Part shown: in pieces, positions 18,120 to 26,609 of the stretch
Position numbering within the stretch: the first letter of the stretch is position 1
Layout of the letters: each line of letters opens with the position of its first letter
Source: UBA6544 sp038131165
GTDB taxonomy: Bacteria > Pseudomonadota > Alphaproteobacteria > UBA8366
Assembly (NCBI GenBank): GCA_038131165.1
Contig: JAYPOZ010000007.1
Location: forward strand, 1 to 64,000
Length of the DNA: 64,000 bases
Direction of reading: 5' to 3'
The notes under the pieces: generated by a model
What the model was told of the DNA's origin: nothing
What the model saw: only the letters and a program-made list of their open reading frames with translations
Database searches by the model: none
Position numbers and translations under genes: made by a program

Positions 18120-18123
18120 CGCT

Positions 18124-18753
18124 CTAGGCCTTCGCGCTTGGCCGGGCGCTTACCGCGGCGTACCAGCGCTTCAGGTTGGTCTGGTCGTCCTGCGGGGTCA
18201 CCTTTACCCAGCCGGCGAAATCGACGGTCACCAGCGCGGTGATATCGGCCACCGAATAACTATCGCCGGCGATGTATTCGCTCTCGCCGAGACGCGTGTC
18301 GAGATCGGCGAAGAAATGACCGAGGCGCTTCTTCCCGCGTTCCGCCAGTTCCGGAATCTGCTCGTAATCGTGCGGGCCCGTCAGCGCGCGGCCTTTCATC
18401 CCCTTGGCGTAGTTGCGCAGCGCTTCCGAGCCCGCCATGAAGCCGTCGACCTCCATGTGATGGTTCCACATTTCGATTACCGCCTTCTCCTTCGGATCGC
18501 GGCCCATCAGCGGCGGTTCCGGATAGGCTTCTTCCAAATAGCGGCAGCAGGCGCCGATCTCGCTGATGCAGGTCCCGTCGTCGAGTTCCAGCACCGGCAC
18601 CGTCAACCAGGGATTCTTGGCCATGAAATCGGGATTCATTTGCTCCTTGTTCATCAGGTCGACCTGGACCGTCTCGATCTCAAGGCCCTTTTCGGCGATG
18701 AAAATACGAACACGGCGCGGGCTCGGCGCCGGTGTGCAATCATAGAATTTCAT
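18124..18753 (-). CDS. glutathione S-transferase
   Basis: A 209-residue soluble GST. The N-terminal thioredoxin-fold domain begins MKFYDCTPAPS with the candidate catalytic Cys/Ser near residues 6-11, then NPWLTVPVLELDDG (the cis-Pro loop) and ISEIGACCRYLEE (gamma-glutamyl recognition). The all-helical C-terminal domain ends with GDSYSVADITALVTVDF. The ATG at 18753 has an AAAGGA Shine-Dalgarno. The frame extends to 18963 only because the upstream palindromic repeat lacks stops. It is divergent from the molybdenum oxidoreductase, with 208 bp between the starts. Confidence 0.88.
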   Translation of the reverse strand: MKFYDCTPAPSPRRVRIFIAEKGLEIETVQVDLMNKEQMNPDFMAKNPWLTVPVLELDDGTCISEIGACCRYLEEAYPEPPLMGRDPKEKAVIEMWNHHMEVDGFMAGSEALRNYAKGMKGRALTGPHDYEQIPELAERGKKRLGHFFADLDTRLGESEYIAGDSYSVADITALVTVDFAGWVKVTPQDDQTNLKRWYAAVSARPSAKA

Positions 18754-18820
18754 GGCTTCGTCCTTTCGGGTGTCCGTTGGGGAGCAATGTGGGCGAATCT
18801 TTTCCGACAACCAGCCACCC

Positions 18821-18887
18821 TTCCCGCGAAGGCGGGAATCGAGACGATACAACACACATACTGGATCCCTGCTTTCGTGGGGATGAC
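18821..18887. repeat. palindromic intergenic repeat, copy 1
   Basis: A REP/MITE-like element between the GST and molybdoenzyme genes. The left end TTCCCGCGAAGGCGGGAATC folds on itself. The right end (18863-18887) reads GGATCCCTGCTTTCGTGGGG and also folds. The outer arms are imperfect inverted copies around a 22-bp middle. It resembles the second copy at 21716-21786 in its GGCGGGAATC core. Such repeats are frequent between alphaproteobacterial genes and can form stable RNA hairpins. Confidence 0.65.
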
Positions 18888-18961
18888 GGAGAACCCTGTC
18901 CCCCATTGCGGCCCGCTGCGCGAACGTCCAGTATTCCGTGACGGACAGTCGGGGGAGCGCC

Positions 18962-21703
18962 ATGAGCGGCGGCGAGAAGAAGCAGGTTCCGGTCTATTGC
19001 TATCAGTGCGTCTCGGGTCCCGACCTGATGCGGGTCGAGGTCGAGGACGGAGTCGCGACGCGGATCGAATCGAATTACGGCATTTCGGGCGAACATCCGG
19101 GCGGCGGGCGCGTCTGCGTCAAGGCCTACGGGTTGATCCAAAAGACCTACAATCCGCACCGCGTGCGGCAGCCGATGAAGCGAACCAATCCTCGGAAGGG
19201 CCGGGCGCACGATCCGGGCTTCGAGCCGATCTCCTGGGACGAAGCCTATAAGATCATCGGCGGCAAGTTCCGCGAAGTGCGGGCGAAGGGTTTGGTCGAC
19301 GAATCGGGCTTTCCGCGCCTGGCCGCCAGTTTCGGCGGTGGCGGCACGCCGACCCAGTATATGGGGACCTTCCCGGCCTTCCTCGCCGCCTGGGGCCCGG
19401 CGGACCTCGGCTACGGTGCGGGGCAGGGCGTAAAATGCTATCACTCGGAGCACGTCTACGGCGAACTCTGGCACCGCGCCTTCATCGTCTCCCCCGATAC
19501 GCCGCGCACCAACTACGTAATCAATTGCGGCAACAATATCGAGGCGTCGGGCGGGGTCGTCGGGATCTGGCGCGAGGCCGATGCGCGCACCGAAGGCACC
19601 AAGCGCATCCAGGTGGAGCCGCATCTCTCGATCACCGGGGCGGTCTCGGCCGAGTGGGTACCGATCAAGCCGAAGACCGACGCCGCCTTCCTGTTCGGCC
19701 TTATGCACCGCATCATTTGCGAGCGGGACATCGGCGAGACCTGTGATCTGCCATACCTGAAGGCGCGCTCTAATTCGCCCTATCTGGTCGGCCCGAACGG
19801 CTATTTCCTCCGCGATCCGGAAACGGAAAAGCCGCTGATCTGGGACGCGTCGGACGGTACCGCGAAACCCTACGACGGGGAGATCGGCGACGCGGCGCTG
19901 ACCGGCGTCTACCGGGTCCGTGGTATTGAAAGCGGTCTCGACGCCCAAGTCTGGCGCCACGACGAGGTCGAGGCCAAACCCTCCTTCCAGCTCCTGCTCG
20001 ATCACATGGCGGGCTATACGCCGGAATGGGCGGCGGGGGAATGCGACATCCCGGCCGACACCATTCGGCGCATCGCCGACGAGTACGTGGCCCATGCCTG
20101 TATCGGCGAGACGGTGGAGATCGACGGCCGCACCCTGCCGCACCGGCCGGTCGCGGTGATGCTGGGCAAGACCGTCAACAGCGGCTGGGGCGGCTATCAC
20201 GTCTGCTGGGCGCGGACGATGCTGGCGGTGCTGGTGGGCGCGCTCGAAGTCCCGGGCGGCACGCTCGGCACCATCGTCAAATTGGTACGCCCGTCGGCGA
20301 GCCGCACCGGTTCCTGCATCCCCGGCGTCGACGGCTTCATGAAGTACGAGTTCAACGACACCTCGGCCAATGGCTGGCGCAAGTCCCCCTCGATCCGGAA
20401 CGCCTTCGATACCTTGGTGCCGATCGCTTCCAACTCGCCGTGGTCGCCCGCATTGGGGCCGGCGCATCTGCCTTGGCTGTTCATGAAGGACCCGCCCAAG
20501 GGGATGCCGAAGCAGACCCGGCCGGACATCTGGTTCTGCTACCGCACCAACCCGGCGATCTCCTCGTGGAACGCGCCGGAGGTGGCCGAGCGGGTTGCCG
20601 AATTCCCCTTCACCGTCGCCTTCGCCTATACGATGGACGAGACCAACCATATGGCGGACATCCTGCTGCCGGACGCGACGGACCTGGAGAGCCTGCAGCT
20701 GATCCGCATCGGCGCCACCAAGTTCTTCGAGAACTTTTGGCGTCACGAGGGCTGGGCCATCCGTCAGCCCGCCGTCGACCCGGTGGTCGATTGCCGCGAC
20801 ATGACCGACATCGCGACCGCGCTGGCCAAGGAAGCGGGAATCCTGGAGGCCTATAACGAGGCGATCAACCGGGGGGGCGCCGGCATCGGCCTGGCGCGGA
20901 AGGGCTATGACTATGCGCTCGATCCGGCCCGGGCGCACGACCGGGATACCATCTGGGACGCGGTCTGCAAGGCGGCGAGCCACGAGGCGTCGGACGGGGC
21001 CGAGGTTCGCGATCTCGACTGGTTCAAAGAGAACGGCTACATGCTGACCGATTTCCCCGAGCTCGACTGGTATCTCCATCCCCGCATGGAGGACCAGAAC
21101 CTGCGCTTCGAGATGCCCTATCAGGAACGCATGACCCGGCATGGCCGCGAGTTGGCCAACCGACTGAAGGAGAGCGGGATCGACTGGTGGGAGGCTCAGC
21201 TCGACGAATACGCCTTCATGCCCGTCTACGAGCGGTTTCCGGATATCTGGACGAATTACGCGAAGGAATACGACCGCGACCCGGACGCGTTCCCCTTCTG
21301 GGCGCTGACCGCGCGGTCCATGCAATACAGCTGGGGCGCCAATGTCGGCATTCCGGTGATCAACGAGGTCGCCAACAACATCGCGGGACACAAGGGCGTC
21401 GTCCTCAACCGCACCCGGGCGAAGGCACTCGGCATCCGCGAGGGCGACCGGGTGATCCTCGAATCCGTCTCCGGGCGCACCGAAGGCAACGCGGTGCTGC
21501 GCGAGGGCATCCGCCCGGATACGGTGTTGATGATCGGCCAGTTCGACCACTGGAAGACGCCCTTCGCCAAGGACCTGGACCTGCCGAGCCTCAACTCCCT
21601 GACCGACCTGTCGCTGAAGCTAACGGATTCGACCGGCAGCGGCGCCGACATCATGCGGGTCAAGGTCACGCGGGCGGAAGACTGGCGGGAGGCGGCGGAA
21701 TGA
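18962..21703 (+). CDS. DMSO-reductase-family molybdopterin oxidoreductase, catalytic subunit (PadB-like)
   Basis: A 913-residue bis-MGD oxidoreductase of the complex iron-sulfur molybdoenzyme type. The domain order fits: N-terminal [4Fe-4S] region, molybdopterin core (about 60-700), C-terminal molydopterin dinucleotide-binding barrel (about 780-900). The N-terminal cluster motif has C13, C16 and C52, but the third canonical position is P20, followed by D21, so ligation is atypical. No Tat signal is visible, suggesting a cytoplasmic active site. With the fused FeS/membrane gene downstream, the set resembles phenylacetyl-CoA:acceptor oxidoreductase PadBCD; that substrate is inference. The ATG at 18962 has a GGGGGAG Shine-Dalgarno. 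Confidence 0.87.
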   Translation: MSGGEKKQVPVYCYQCVSGPDLMRVEVEDGVATRIESNYGISGEHPGGGRVCVKAYGLIQKTYNPHRVRQPMKRTNPRKGRAHDPGFEPISWDEAYKIIGGKFREVRAKGLVDESGFPRLAASFGGGGTPTQYMGTFPAFLAAWGPADLGYGAGQGVKCYHSEHVYGELWHRAFIVSPDTPRTNYVINCGNNIEASGGVVGIWREADARTEGTKRIQVEPHLSITGAVSAEWVPIKPKTDAAFLFGLMHRIICERDIGETCDLPYLKARSNSPYLVGPNGYFLRDPETEKPLIWDASDGTAKPYDGEIGDAALTGVYRVRGIESGLDAQVWRHDEVEAKPSFQLLLDHMAGYTPEWAAGECDIPADTIRRIADEYVAHACIGETVEIDGRTLPHRPVAVMLGKTVNSGWGGYHVCWARTMLAVLVGALEVPGGTLGTIVKLVRPSASRTGSCIPGVDGFMKYEFNDTSANGWRKSPSIRNAFDTLVPIASNSPWSPALGPAHLPWLFMKDPPKGMPKQTRPDIWFCYRTNPAISSWNAPEVAERVAEFPFTVAFAYTMDETNHMADILLPDATDLESLQLIRIGATKFFENFWRHEGWAIRQPAVDPVVDCRDMTDIATALAKEAGILEAYNEAINRGGAGIGLARKGYDYALDPARAHDRDTIWDAVCKAASHEASDGAEVRDLDWFKENGYMLTDFPELDWYLHPRMEDQNLRFEMPYQERMTRHGRELANRLKESGIDWWEAQLDEYAFMPVYERFPDIWTNYAKEYDRDPDAFPFWALTARSMQYSWGANVGIPVINEVANNIAGHKGVVLNRTRAKALGIREGDRVILESVSGRTEGNAVLREGIRPDTVLMIGQFDHWKTPFAKDLDLPSLNSLTDLSLKLTDSTGSGADIMRVKVTRAEDWREAAE

Positions 21704-21715
21704 TCCGTGCTGATC

Positions 21716-21786
21716 GTCATTCTCGCGCAGGCGGGAATCCAGCTCATTCACAAAGCATTCCGGATTCCCGCCTGCGCGGGAATGAT
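21716..21786. repeat. palindromic intergenic repeat, copy 2
   Basis: A near-perfect long inverted repeat of about 71 bp. The left arm runs 21716-21739 and contains GCAGGCGGGAATCC. The right arm runs 21762-21786 and contains GGATTCCCGCCTGC. The arms pair over about 23 bp around a 22-base loop, and each arm also has an internal hairpin. It lies between the catalytic and iron-sulfur/membrane genes of one likely operon, so it would be transcribed and could set their relative expression. Confidence 0.8.
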
Positions 21787-21803
21787 GGCGGCGAGTCGAC
21801 ACC

Positions 21804-23411
21804 ATGACCGGCCTCCCGACCCGCTGGGGCATGGTGATCGACCTCAACCGCTGCGTCGGCTGCCAGACCTGCACCATCGCCTGCAAGCATCAGAACGACA
21901 CCACGCCCGACGTGCAATGGCGCCGGGTCCTGGACGTGGAGCAGGGCACCTTCCCCGACGTGCAGCGCTTCTTCATGGTAACCGGCTGCCAGCATTGCGA
22001 AGAGCCGCCCTGCGTGCCGGTCTGCCCAACCGGGGCCACCTACAAGCGGGACGACGGTATCGTCGCGGTCGACTACGATCAATGCATCGGCTGCGGCTAT
22101 TGCGCGGTCTCCTGTCCCTACCAGGCCCGCACCATCGTCAAGCAGCAGGACTGGTACTACGGCGCGGAAACCGCGCAGGAACGGGCCGTGGCCCACCCGG
22201 AGCGGATCGGCGTGGCACAGAAATGCACCTTCTGTTCGGACCGGGTCGAAGCCGGCCGGGCGCGCGGTCTGACCCCCGGCGTCGATCCGGACGCGACCCC
22301 GGCGTGCAGCGCCGCCTGCATCGCGTCGGCGATCAGCTTCGGCGACTGGAACGATCCGGCGAGCCCGGTTAGCCGACTGGCCGAAGGGCGCAGCCTGCTG
22401 CAGCTGAACGCGGAGACCGGCACCGACCCGCAGATCAAATACCTTTACGACACCCCCGCCGTGCCGGGGCGGGAGACCGACGCGGAAGCGGACGAAGCTC
22501 GGCGTGGCGATCCGGCGAATCCGCTGGTCGGCGCGCGGCAGGACTTCTGGGACTGGCGGGCCGCGATGAACTGGATGCTCGGCGGCCTCAGTTCCGGTTT
22601 CGCCGTCGTGCTTTATGCCTTCCATTTGTTCGGTGCGCTCGAGGTCGAGGCGCTGGCGCGGGCGAACATGATCGCGGTGGCCCTGATGGGTGGCGGCCTG
22701 CTCTCGGTGTTTCTCAAGCTCGGCCGGCCGGAGCGGTCCTGGCGCGCCATCCTGCGGCCCGGCACCTCCTGGATGACGCGCGAGCTCTATGCCGTCGCCG
22801 TCTTCGTGCCGGCGGTCGTGGCCGGGTATCTCTGGCAGTCGCCGGCCGCCCTCGCGCTGGCGGGACTGTCGGCGGCGGCCTTCCTGCTCTGTCAGGCTCA
22901 GATCCTCTACCGGGCGCGCGGCATCCCGGCGTGGCGCACCCCGTTCGTTCCCTGCATGGTGGTCGCCTCGGGCCTGCTTGAAGGGGTGGGATTGCTGGCC
23001 TTCCTCGTCGGCCTGCCGGCCGGGTTTCCGGTTGAGCCGGTCGGGATCGCCAAGACCGCCATCGTGCTGATCATCGCCAATGCCTTTCTCTGGAAGAGCT
23101 ACCGGGACGGGGCGGTGAAGGCGGGCGTCCCGCCGCTTGCCCGCGAGGCGCTCGCGGAATCGGATCAGGCGATCCGCTACGGCGGTCATTGGGTTCCCAT
23201 CGTACTGTTCTCTTTGGCGACGATCGCACCGCAAATTCCCCTCTCGATCATGACCATCGCCGGCGTCGCGGCGATCGGTGGCGGCGCCTTCTGGAAATGG
23301 ACGGTGATCCTGCGGGCCGGATATTTCGAGGGCTTCCGCCTCGCGAAAACCCCGCAGCGGGGCTCCGGCGCCTTCGCCGCCCCGTCCCGGCTCGGCGGCT
23401 GGCGGCGCTAG
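21804..23411 (+). CDS. four-cluster ferredoxin subunit fused to NrfD/DmsC-type membrane anchor
   Basis: One 535-residue chain carries two subunits that are usually separate. Residues 10-180 have sixteen cysteines in four groups (C17-C27, C62-C74, C94-C104, C141-C172), enough for four [4Fe-4S] clusters, as in DmsB/PsrB. From about residue 255 to the end there are eight to nine hydrophobic helices typical of NrfD/DmsC/PsrC quinone-reactive anchors. It should carry electrons between the upstream molybdenum subunit and the quinone pool, with the clusters in the cytoplasm. It lies 100 bp downstream of the catalytic gene; the spacer is filled by a palindromic repeat. Confidence 0.9.
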   Translation: MTGLPTRWGMVIDLNRCVGCQTCTIACKHQNDTTPDVQWRRVLDVEQGTFPDVQRFFMVTGCQHCEEPPCVPVCPTGATYKRDDGIVAVDYDQCIGCGYCAVSCPYQARTIVKQQDWYYGAETAQERAVAHPERIGVAQKCTFCSDRVEAGRARGLTPGVDPDATPACSAACIASAISFGDWNDPASPVSRLAEGRSLLQLNAETGTDPQIKYLYDTPAVPGRETDAEADEARRGDPANPLVGARQDFWDWRAAMNWMLGGLSSGFAVVLYAFHLFGALEVEALARANMIAVALMGGGLLSVFLKLGRPERSWRAILRPGTSWMTRELYAVAVFVPAVVAGYLWQSPAALALAGLSAAAFLLCQAQILYRARGIPAWRTPFVPCMVVASGLLEGVGLLAFLVGLPAGFPVEPVGIAKTAIVLIIANAFLWKSYRDGAVKAGVPPLAREALAESDQAIRYGGHWVPIVLFSLATIAPQIPLSIMTIAGVAAIGGGAFWKWTVILRAGYFEGFRLAKTPQRGSGAFAAPSRLGGWRR

Positions 23412-23425
23412 GGCGCGGGGTCGGT

Positions 23426-23470
23426 TTCCCGAACGGGAATGGTGACAAATTGTCTATTTTATGCTAGAGT
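23426..23470 (+). promoter_or_regulatory. candidate sigma70 promoter with adjacent hairpin, upstream of CoA-transferase
   Basis: GTGACA (23442-23447) and TAGAGT (23465-23470) are 17 bp apart, matching -35 and -10 consensus at 5/6 and 4/6. A 6-bp hairpin TTCCCG-AA-CGGGAA (23426-23439) abuts the -35 box and could be an operator or the end signal of the preceding gene. It would give a leader of about 190 nt before the CoA-transferase start at 23667. In the 255-bp gap no gene is visible. Confidence 0.4.
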
Positions 23471-23666
23471 GCCGCCCGTTCTTGGACACGTGAAGAGAGG
23501 TAAAATTCGCTGAATCCCGCGCGTTCGTCCGGGTCAGCGGTATTTTAGTACTGTGCATGGGGTTGTTCCGCGTTTTTTCATAAGCCGCGCGGGGGATTTG
23601 CCATTTGCGCCAATCGGACGAACATCGTAACTCAACAGCGCTATACATTACGGAAGGTGTTCGACG

Positions 23667-24881
23667 ATGAAAGGTCCGCTCGACGGTCTCAAGGTATTCG
23701 ATCTCACGCGGGTCCTGGCGGGACCGCATTGCACGCAATTATTGGGCGATCTGGGCGCCGAGGTGATCAAGATCGAGCGCCCCGGCGCCGGCGACGACAC
23801 GCGCGGCTTCGCGCCGCCCTACGTGCGCGACGACACCGGCGCGGAGACGAGCGAGAGCGCCTATTATACCGGCGCCAACCGCAACAAGCGCTCCATCACC
23901 ATCAACATCGGCACGCCGGAAGGCCAGGCGCTGGCGAAGCGGCTGATGGCCGATTGCGATATTCTGGTGGAGAATTTCAAGACCGGCACCCTGGAGCGCT
24001 ACGGCCTCGGCTACGAGCAGCTGAAGGCCGAGTTCCCGCGGCTGATCTATTGCTCGATCACCGGCTTCGGCCAAACCGGCCCCTATGCGCCGCGTCCGGG
24101 CTACGACGGGTTGATCCAGGCGATGGGGGGCGTGATGGGCCTCACCGGCGTGCCCGACGGCGAGCCGATGAAGGTCGGCGTGCCGATCGGCGATTTGATG
24201 GCGGGCATGTACGCCGCCGTCGGCATCCTCGCCGCCGTGCGTCACCAGAGCGAAACCGGCAAGGGCCAGTTCATCGACATCGGCATGCTCGACACCCATG
24301 TCGGATGGCTCGCCAATCAGGGCATGAACTATCTGGCGACGGGCGAGAACCCGGAACGCCTCGGCAACCAGCACCCCAACATCGTGCCCTATCAGGTGAT
24401 GCCCACGGCGGACGGCTATATCGTGCTGTCGGTCGGCAACGACCCGACCTTCGAGCGGTTCTGCAAGGTGGCGGATTGCGGCCACCTCTTGGAGGACGAC
24501 CGTTTCAAAACCAACGCGGCGCGGGTCTCCAACCGGGATCACGTGACAGAGACCCTGAACGAGATCCTGCGGCAGAAACCGTCGGCCTGGTGGCTGGAGA
24601 ATCTGGAGAACGAGAAGATCGGCTGCGGCCCGATCAACACATTGGAGCAGGTCTTCGCCGACCCGCATGTGGAGGCGCGCGAAATGGTGATCGAGATGGA
24701 TCACCCGGCGACCGGCAAGGCGCCGCTCAAGCTGATCGCCAACCCGATCAAGTTCAGCGAGACTCCGCCGACTTACCGCCAGGCGCCGCCGATGCTGGGC
24801 CAGCACACCGACGACATCCTGAACGAGGCCGGCCTGTCGGCGGAAGAGATTGCCAAGCTGAAGGACGACGGGACGGTCTAG
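23667..24881 (+). CDS. CaiB/BaiF family (class III) CoA-transferase
   Basis: A 404-residue family III CoA-transferase that moves CoA between carboxylic acids through a mixed-anhydride intermediate. The N-terminal signature FDLTRVLAGPHCTQLLGDLG is followed by KIERPGAGDDTR, VENFKTGTLERYGL and SITGFGQTGPY. D176 in GVPIGDLMAGM is the likely catalytic aspartate. Length is that of formyl-, carnitine- and succinyl-CoA transferases; the substrates cannot be told. A GGAAGG Shine-Dalgarno precedes the ATG. It lies 66 bp upstream of a PhyH-type oxygenase on the same strand and may be cotranscribed with it. Confidence 0.92.
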   Translation: MKGPLDGLKVFDLTRVLAGPHCTQLLGDLGAEVIKIERPGAGDDTRGFAPPYVRDDTGAETSESAYYTGANRNKRSITINIGTPEGQALAKRLMADCDILVENFKTGTLERYGLGYEQLKAEFPRLIYCSITGFGQTGPYAPRPGYDGLIQAMGGVMGLTGVPDGEPMKVGVPIGDLMAGMYAAVGILAAVRHQSETGKGQFIDIGMLDTHVGWLANQGMNYLATGENPERLGNQHPNIVPYQVMPTADGYIVLSVGNDPTFERFCKVADCGHLLEDDRFKTNAARVSNRDHVTETLNEILRQKPSAWWLENLENEKIGCGPINTLEQVFADPHVEAREMVIEMDHPATGKAPLKLIANPIKFSETPPTYRQAPPMLGQHTDDILNEAGLSAEEIAKLKDDGTV

Positions 24882-24947
24882 GCGCGCCGCTGCCCGTTTG
24901 TTGCGGCGACGGGCGCACTACCATTTCTCCGAGAGGAGGAAGGGACG

Positions 24948-25766
24948 ATGGCGGGTAAGCAAATCCTGAGCGAAGCCGAAATCGCGGCCTATCGCCGCGA
25001 CGGATATCTGGTGCCCCGGTTCCGGCTGCCGGCCGCCGATCTCGCGCGCCTGCAGGCATTGATGGAACGCCTTGCGGCGGACAATCCCGGCCTTGTCGAC
25101 AAGCCGATCATCTCGCCGCATCTGCCAGGCAGCGGCGCCCAGGGGCTGAAGGCGGCGGACGGCTGGATCGATGTCGCGACCCACCCGGATATTCTGGATC
25201 TGGTCGCCCAGTTGGATGGACCCGATCTCGTGCTGTGGGGCTCTTCGGTGTTCTACAAGCGGGGCGGCGGCGGGCCGCACACCTCCTGGCACCAGGATGT
25301 CCAGGCATGGCCGATGATCAAGCCCGCGGCAACGACTAACGTCTGGATCGCGGCGACCGACAGCACGGTGCGGAACGGCTGCCTGCGCATTATTCCGGGC
25401 TCCCACAAGGCGCGGCGGATCGCCGAGCACGGCTACGCGCATCCGACGGCCTCCATCGTCAGCCGCAGCATCGCCGCACACGAATTCGACGAAGCGGCCG
25501 CCCGGGACGTCGAATTGGAGGCGGGCCAGATGGTGATCTTCGACATCTTCACCGTCCACGGCGGCGGCCCGAACCCCGAGGCCCGGCCGCGCGCCGGCTA
25601 TGCGCTGCGCTTCATGCCGGCGACCAGCCATTACGATCATGACAACGCGGATCACCGGGACACGCCGGGCTACGCCCATGACACCCGTGCCCTGTTGCTG
25701 GTGCGCGGCACCGACCGCTCGGGCAAGAACGATTTTGCGCGCGGGCACGTAAAGCGCGCCTCCTGA
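24948..25766 (+). CDS. phytanoyl-CoA dioxygenase family protein (first)
   Basis: A Fe(II)/2-oxoglutarate oxygenase of 272 residues. The metal triad is H115 and D117 in SWHQD with H204 in FTVHGGGPN; R215 should bind 2-oxoglutarate. The double-stranded beta-helix core is complete. The family hydroxylates acyl-CoAs, ectoine, halogenated or phosphonate compounds. Placement just after a CoA-transferase makes an acyl-CoA-linked substrate plausible but unproven. A strong Shine-Dalgarno (GAGGAGGAAGG) marks the ATG at 24948. Confidence 0.88.
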   Translation: MAGKQILSEAEIAAYRRDGYLVPRFRLPAADLARLQALMERLAADNPGLVDKPIISPHLPGSGAQGLKAADGWIDVATHPDILDLVAQLDGPDLVLWGSSVFYKRGGGGPHTSWHQDVQAWPMIKPAATTNVWIAATDSTVRNGCLRIIPGSHKARRIAEHGYAHPTASIVSRSIAAHEFDEAAARDVELEAGQMVIFDIFTVHGGGPNPEARPRAGYALRFMPATSHYDHDNADHRDTPGYAHDTRALLLVRGTDRSGKNDFARGHVKRAS

Positions 25767-25791
25767 CGGCCGCAGCCCGGCTTTTGCCCGC

Positions 25792-26103
25792 CTAGCTGTC
25801 TGACGCGCCCCAGAAGGCCACGTAGAACGCGACTTCACCGAGCGGGGTGACGCGGTGCGGCACTTCGGGCGCGACGATGGCCGCGCCGCCGGCCGCGATT
25901 TCGACGGCGCTGCCCTCCGACGGCACGCAGTAGCGCAGCCGGCCGCGCTTCACGTGAATGACTCCCCAGACACCGGCTTTCGTCGTGTGATCTTTCGTCA
26001 GAGCGTCGGGAACGCTCGCTTCCGTGAAGACCGGCGTCTTCCGGCGAAACGTCAGGCCGGGCGGCAAATCGGTGGGGTAATCCGGTCCCGCGCGGGCATT
26101 CAT
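25792..26103 (-). CDS. DUF1971 (TehB N-terminal-like) cupin-fold protein
   Basis: A 103-residue small beta-barrel protein. LPPGLTFRRKTPVFTEASVP and KAGVWGVIHVKRGRLRY are typical of DUF1971, a domain found alone or fused to tellurite-resistance methyltransferase TehB. The start at 26103 overlaps the stop of the truncated haemoglobin gene by 4 bases, so the two should be translated together. DUF1971 genes next to group III haemoglobins are a recurrent pairing. Its role, possibly oxyanion or nitrosative stress, is unknown. Confidence 0.82.
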   Translation of the reverse strand: MNARAGPDYPTDLPPGLTFRRKTPVFTEASVPDALTKDHTTKAGVWGVIHVKRGRLRYCVPSEGSAVEIAAGGAAIVAPEVPHRVTPLGEVAFYVAFWGASDS

Positions 26104-26519
26104 CGCGGGGCCGGGCGCGCCGGGAACTCGTTCGGATTCGGCAGGCCGAACATACCGAGCTTGAAACTTTCGGCGATCAATTCGGCCCGTTCGATGAATC
26201 GGTTCGCAGTGTCTTCGGTGCAGACCTCCCGCGCGTTCTCCCGGAAGAGGGCGAGCCAGCGGTCGAAATGCGCCGGCCGGACTTCGGTCAGCGCGATGTG
26301 CTTGGGCATCGGGCGGCCATGATATCGGTTGGTCTTCAGCATGACCGACGACCAGAAATCCATCATCTTCAGGAGATGCGGTTCCCAGTTGTCCTGCACC
26401 ACGCGCTCGAAGATCGGCGACAGGTCCGGGTCGAGACGGATCTTCGCATAGAAACCGCGCACGATGCGTTCGATCGTGGCTTCGGAAATTTCGGTCTCCA
26501 TGGGATCTGCCGTTGTCAT
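26100..26519 (-). CDS. group III truncated haemoglobin
   Basis: A 139-residue truncated globin of the trHbIII (Ctb) group. RGFYAKIRLDPDLSPIFE forms helix B with the B10 Tyr-like region, WEPHLLKMMDFWSSVML is the E-helix area, RYHGRPMPKH the EF region, and the proximal haem histidine is in RPAHFDRWLALF. These proteins handle O2, NO or peroxide. The first in-frame start is ATG at 26519; a second Met is at residue 7. It is divergent from the second PhyH gene, with 90 bp between the starts, and heads a two-gene operon with DUF1971. I saw no FNR-type box upstream. Confidence 0.88.
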   Translation of the reverse strand: MTTADPMETEISEATIERIVRGFYAKIRLDPDLSPIFERVVQDNWEPHLLKMMDFWSSVMLKTNRYHGRPMPKHIALTEVRPAHFDRWLALFRENAREVCTEDTANRFIERAELIAESFKLGMFGLPNPNEFPARPAPR

Positions 26520-26609
26520 CGCTGTTGCGCCCTGGCCGCTCGGGACTAATCTGTCGGAAGGTGCGAGAATACCTAACCATTGAATTTAGTCAGCGAAAGG
26601 GGATTCGGC

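Noticed and set aside
18740..21550. 936-codon open frame on the minus strand
   Set aside because: It lies opposite the molybdoenzyme gene. Its product is Arg/Asp/His/Val-rich with no family features, as expected from the complement of a GC-rich gene.
21744..23234. 496-codon minus-strand frame
   Set aside because: It is antisense to the four-cluster ferredoxin/NrfD gene; composition is that of a shadow frame.
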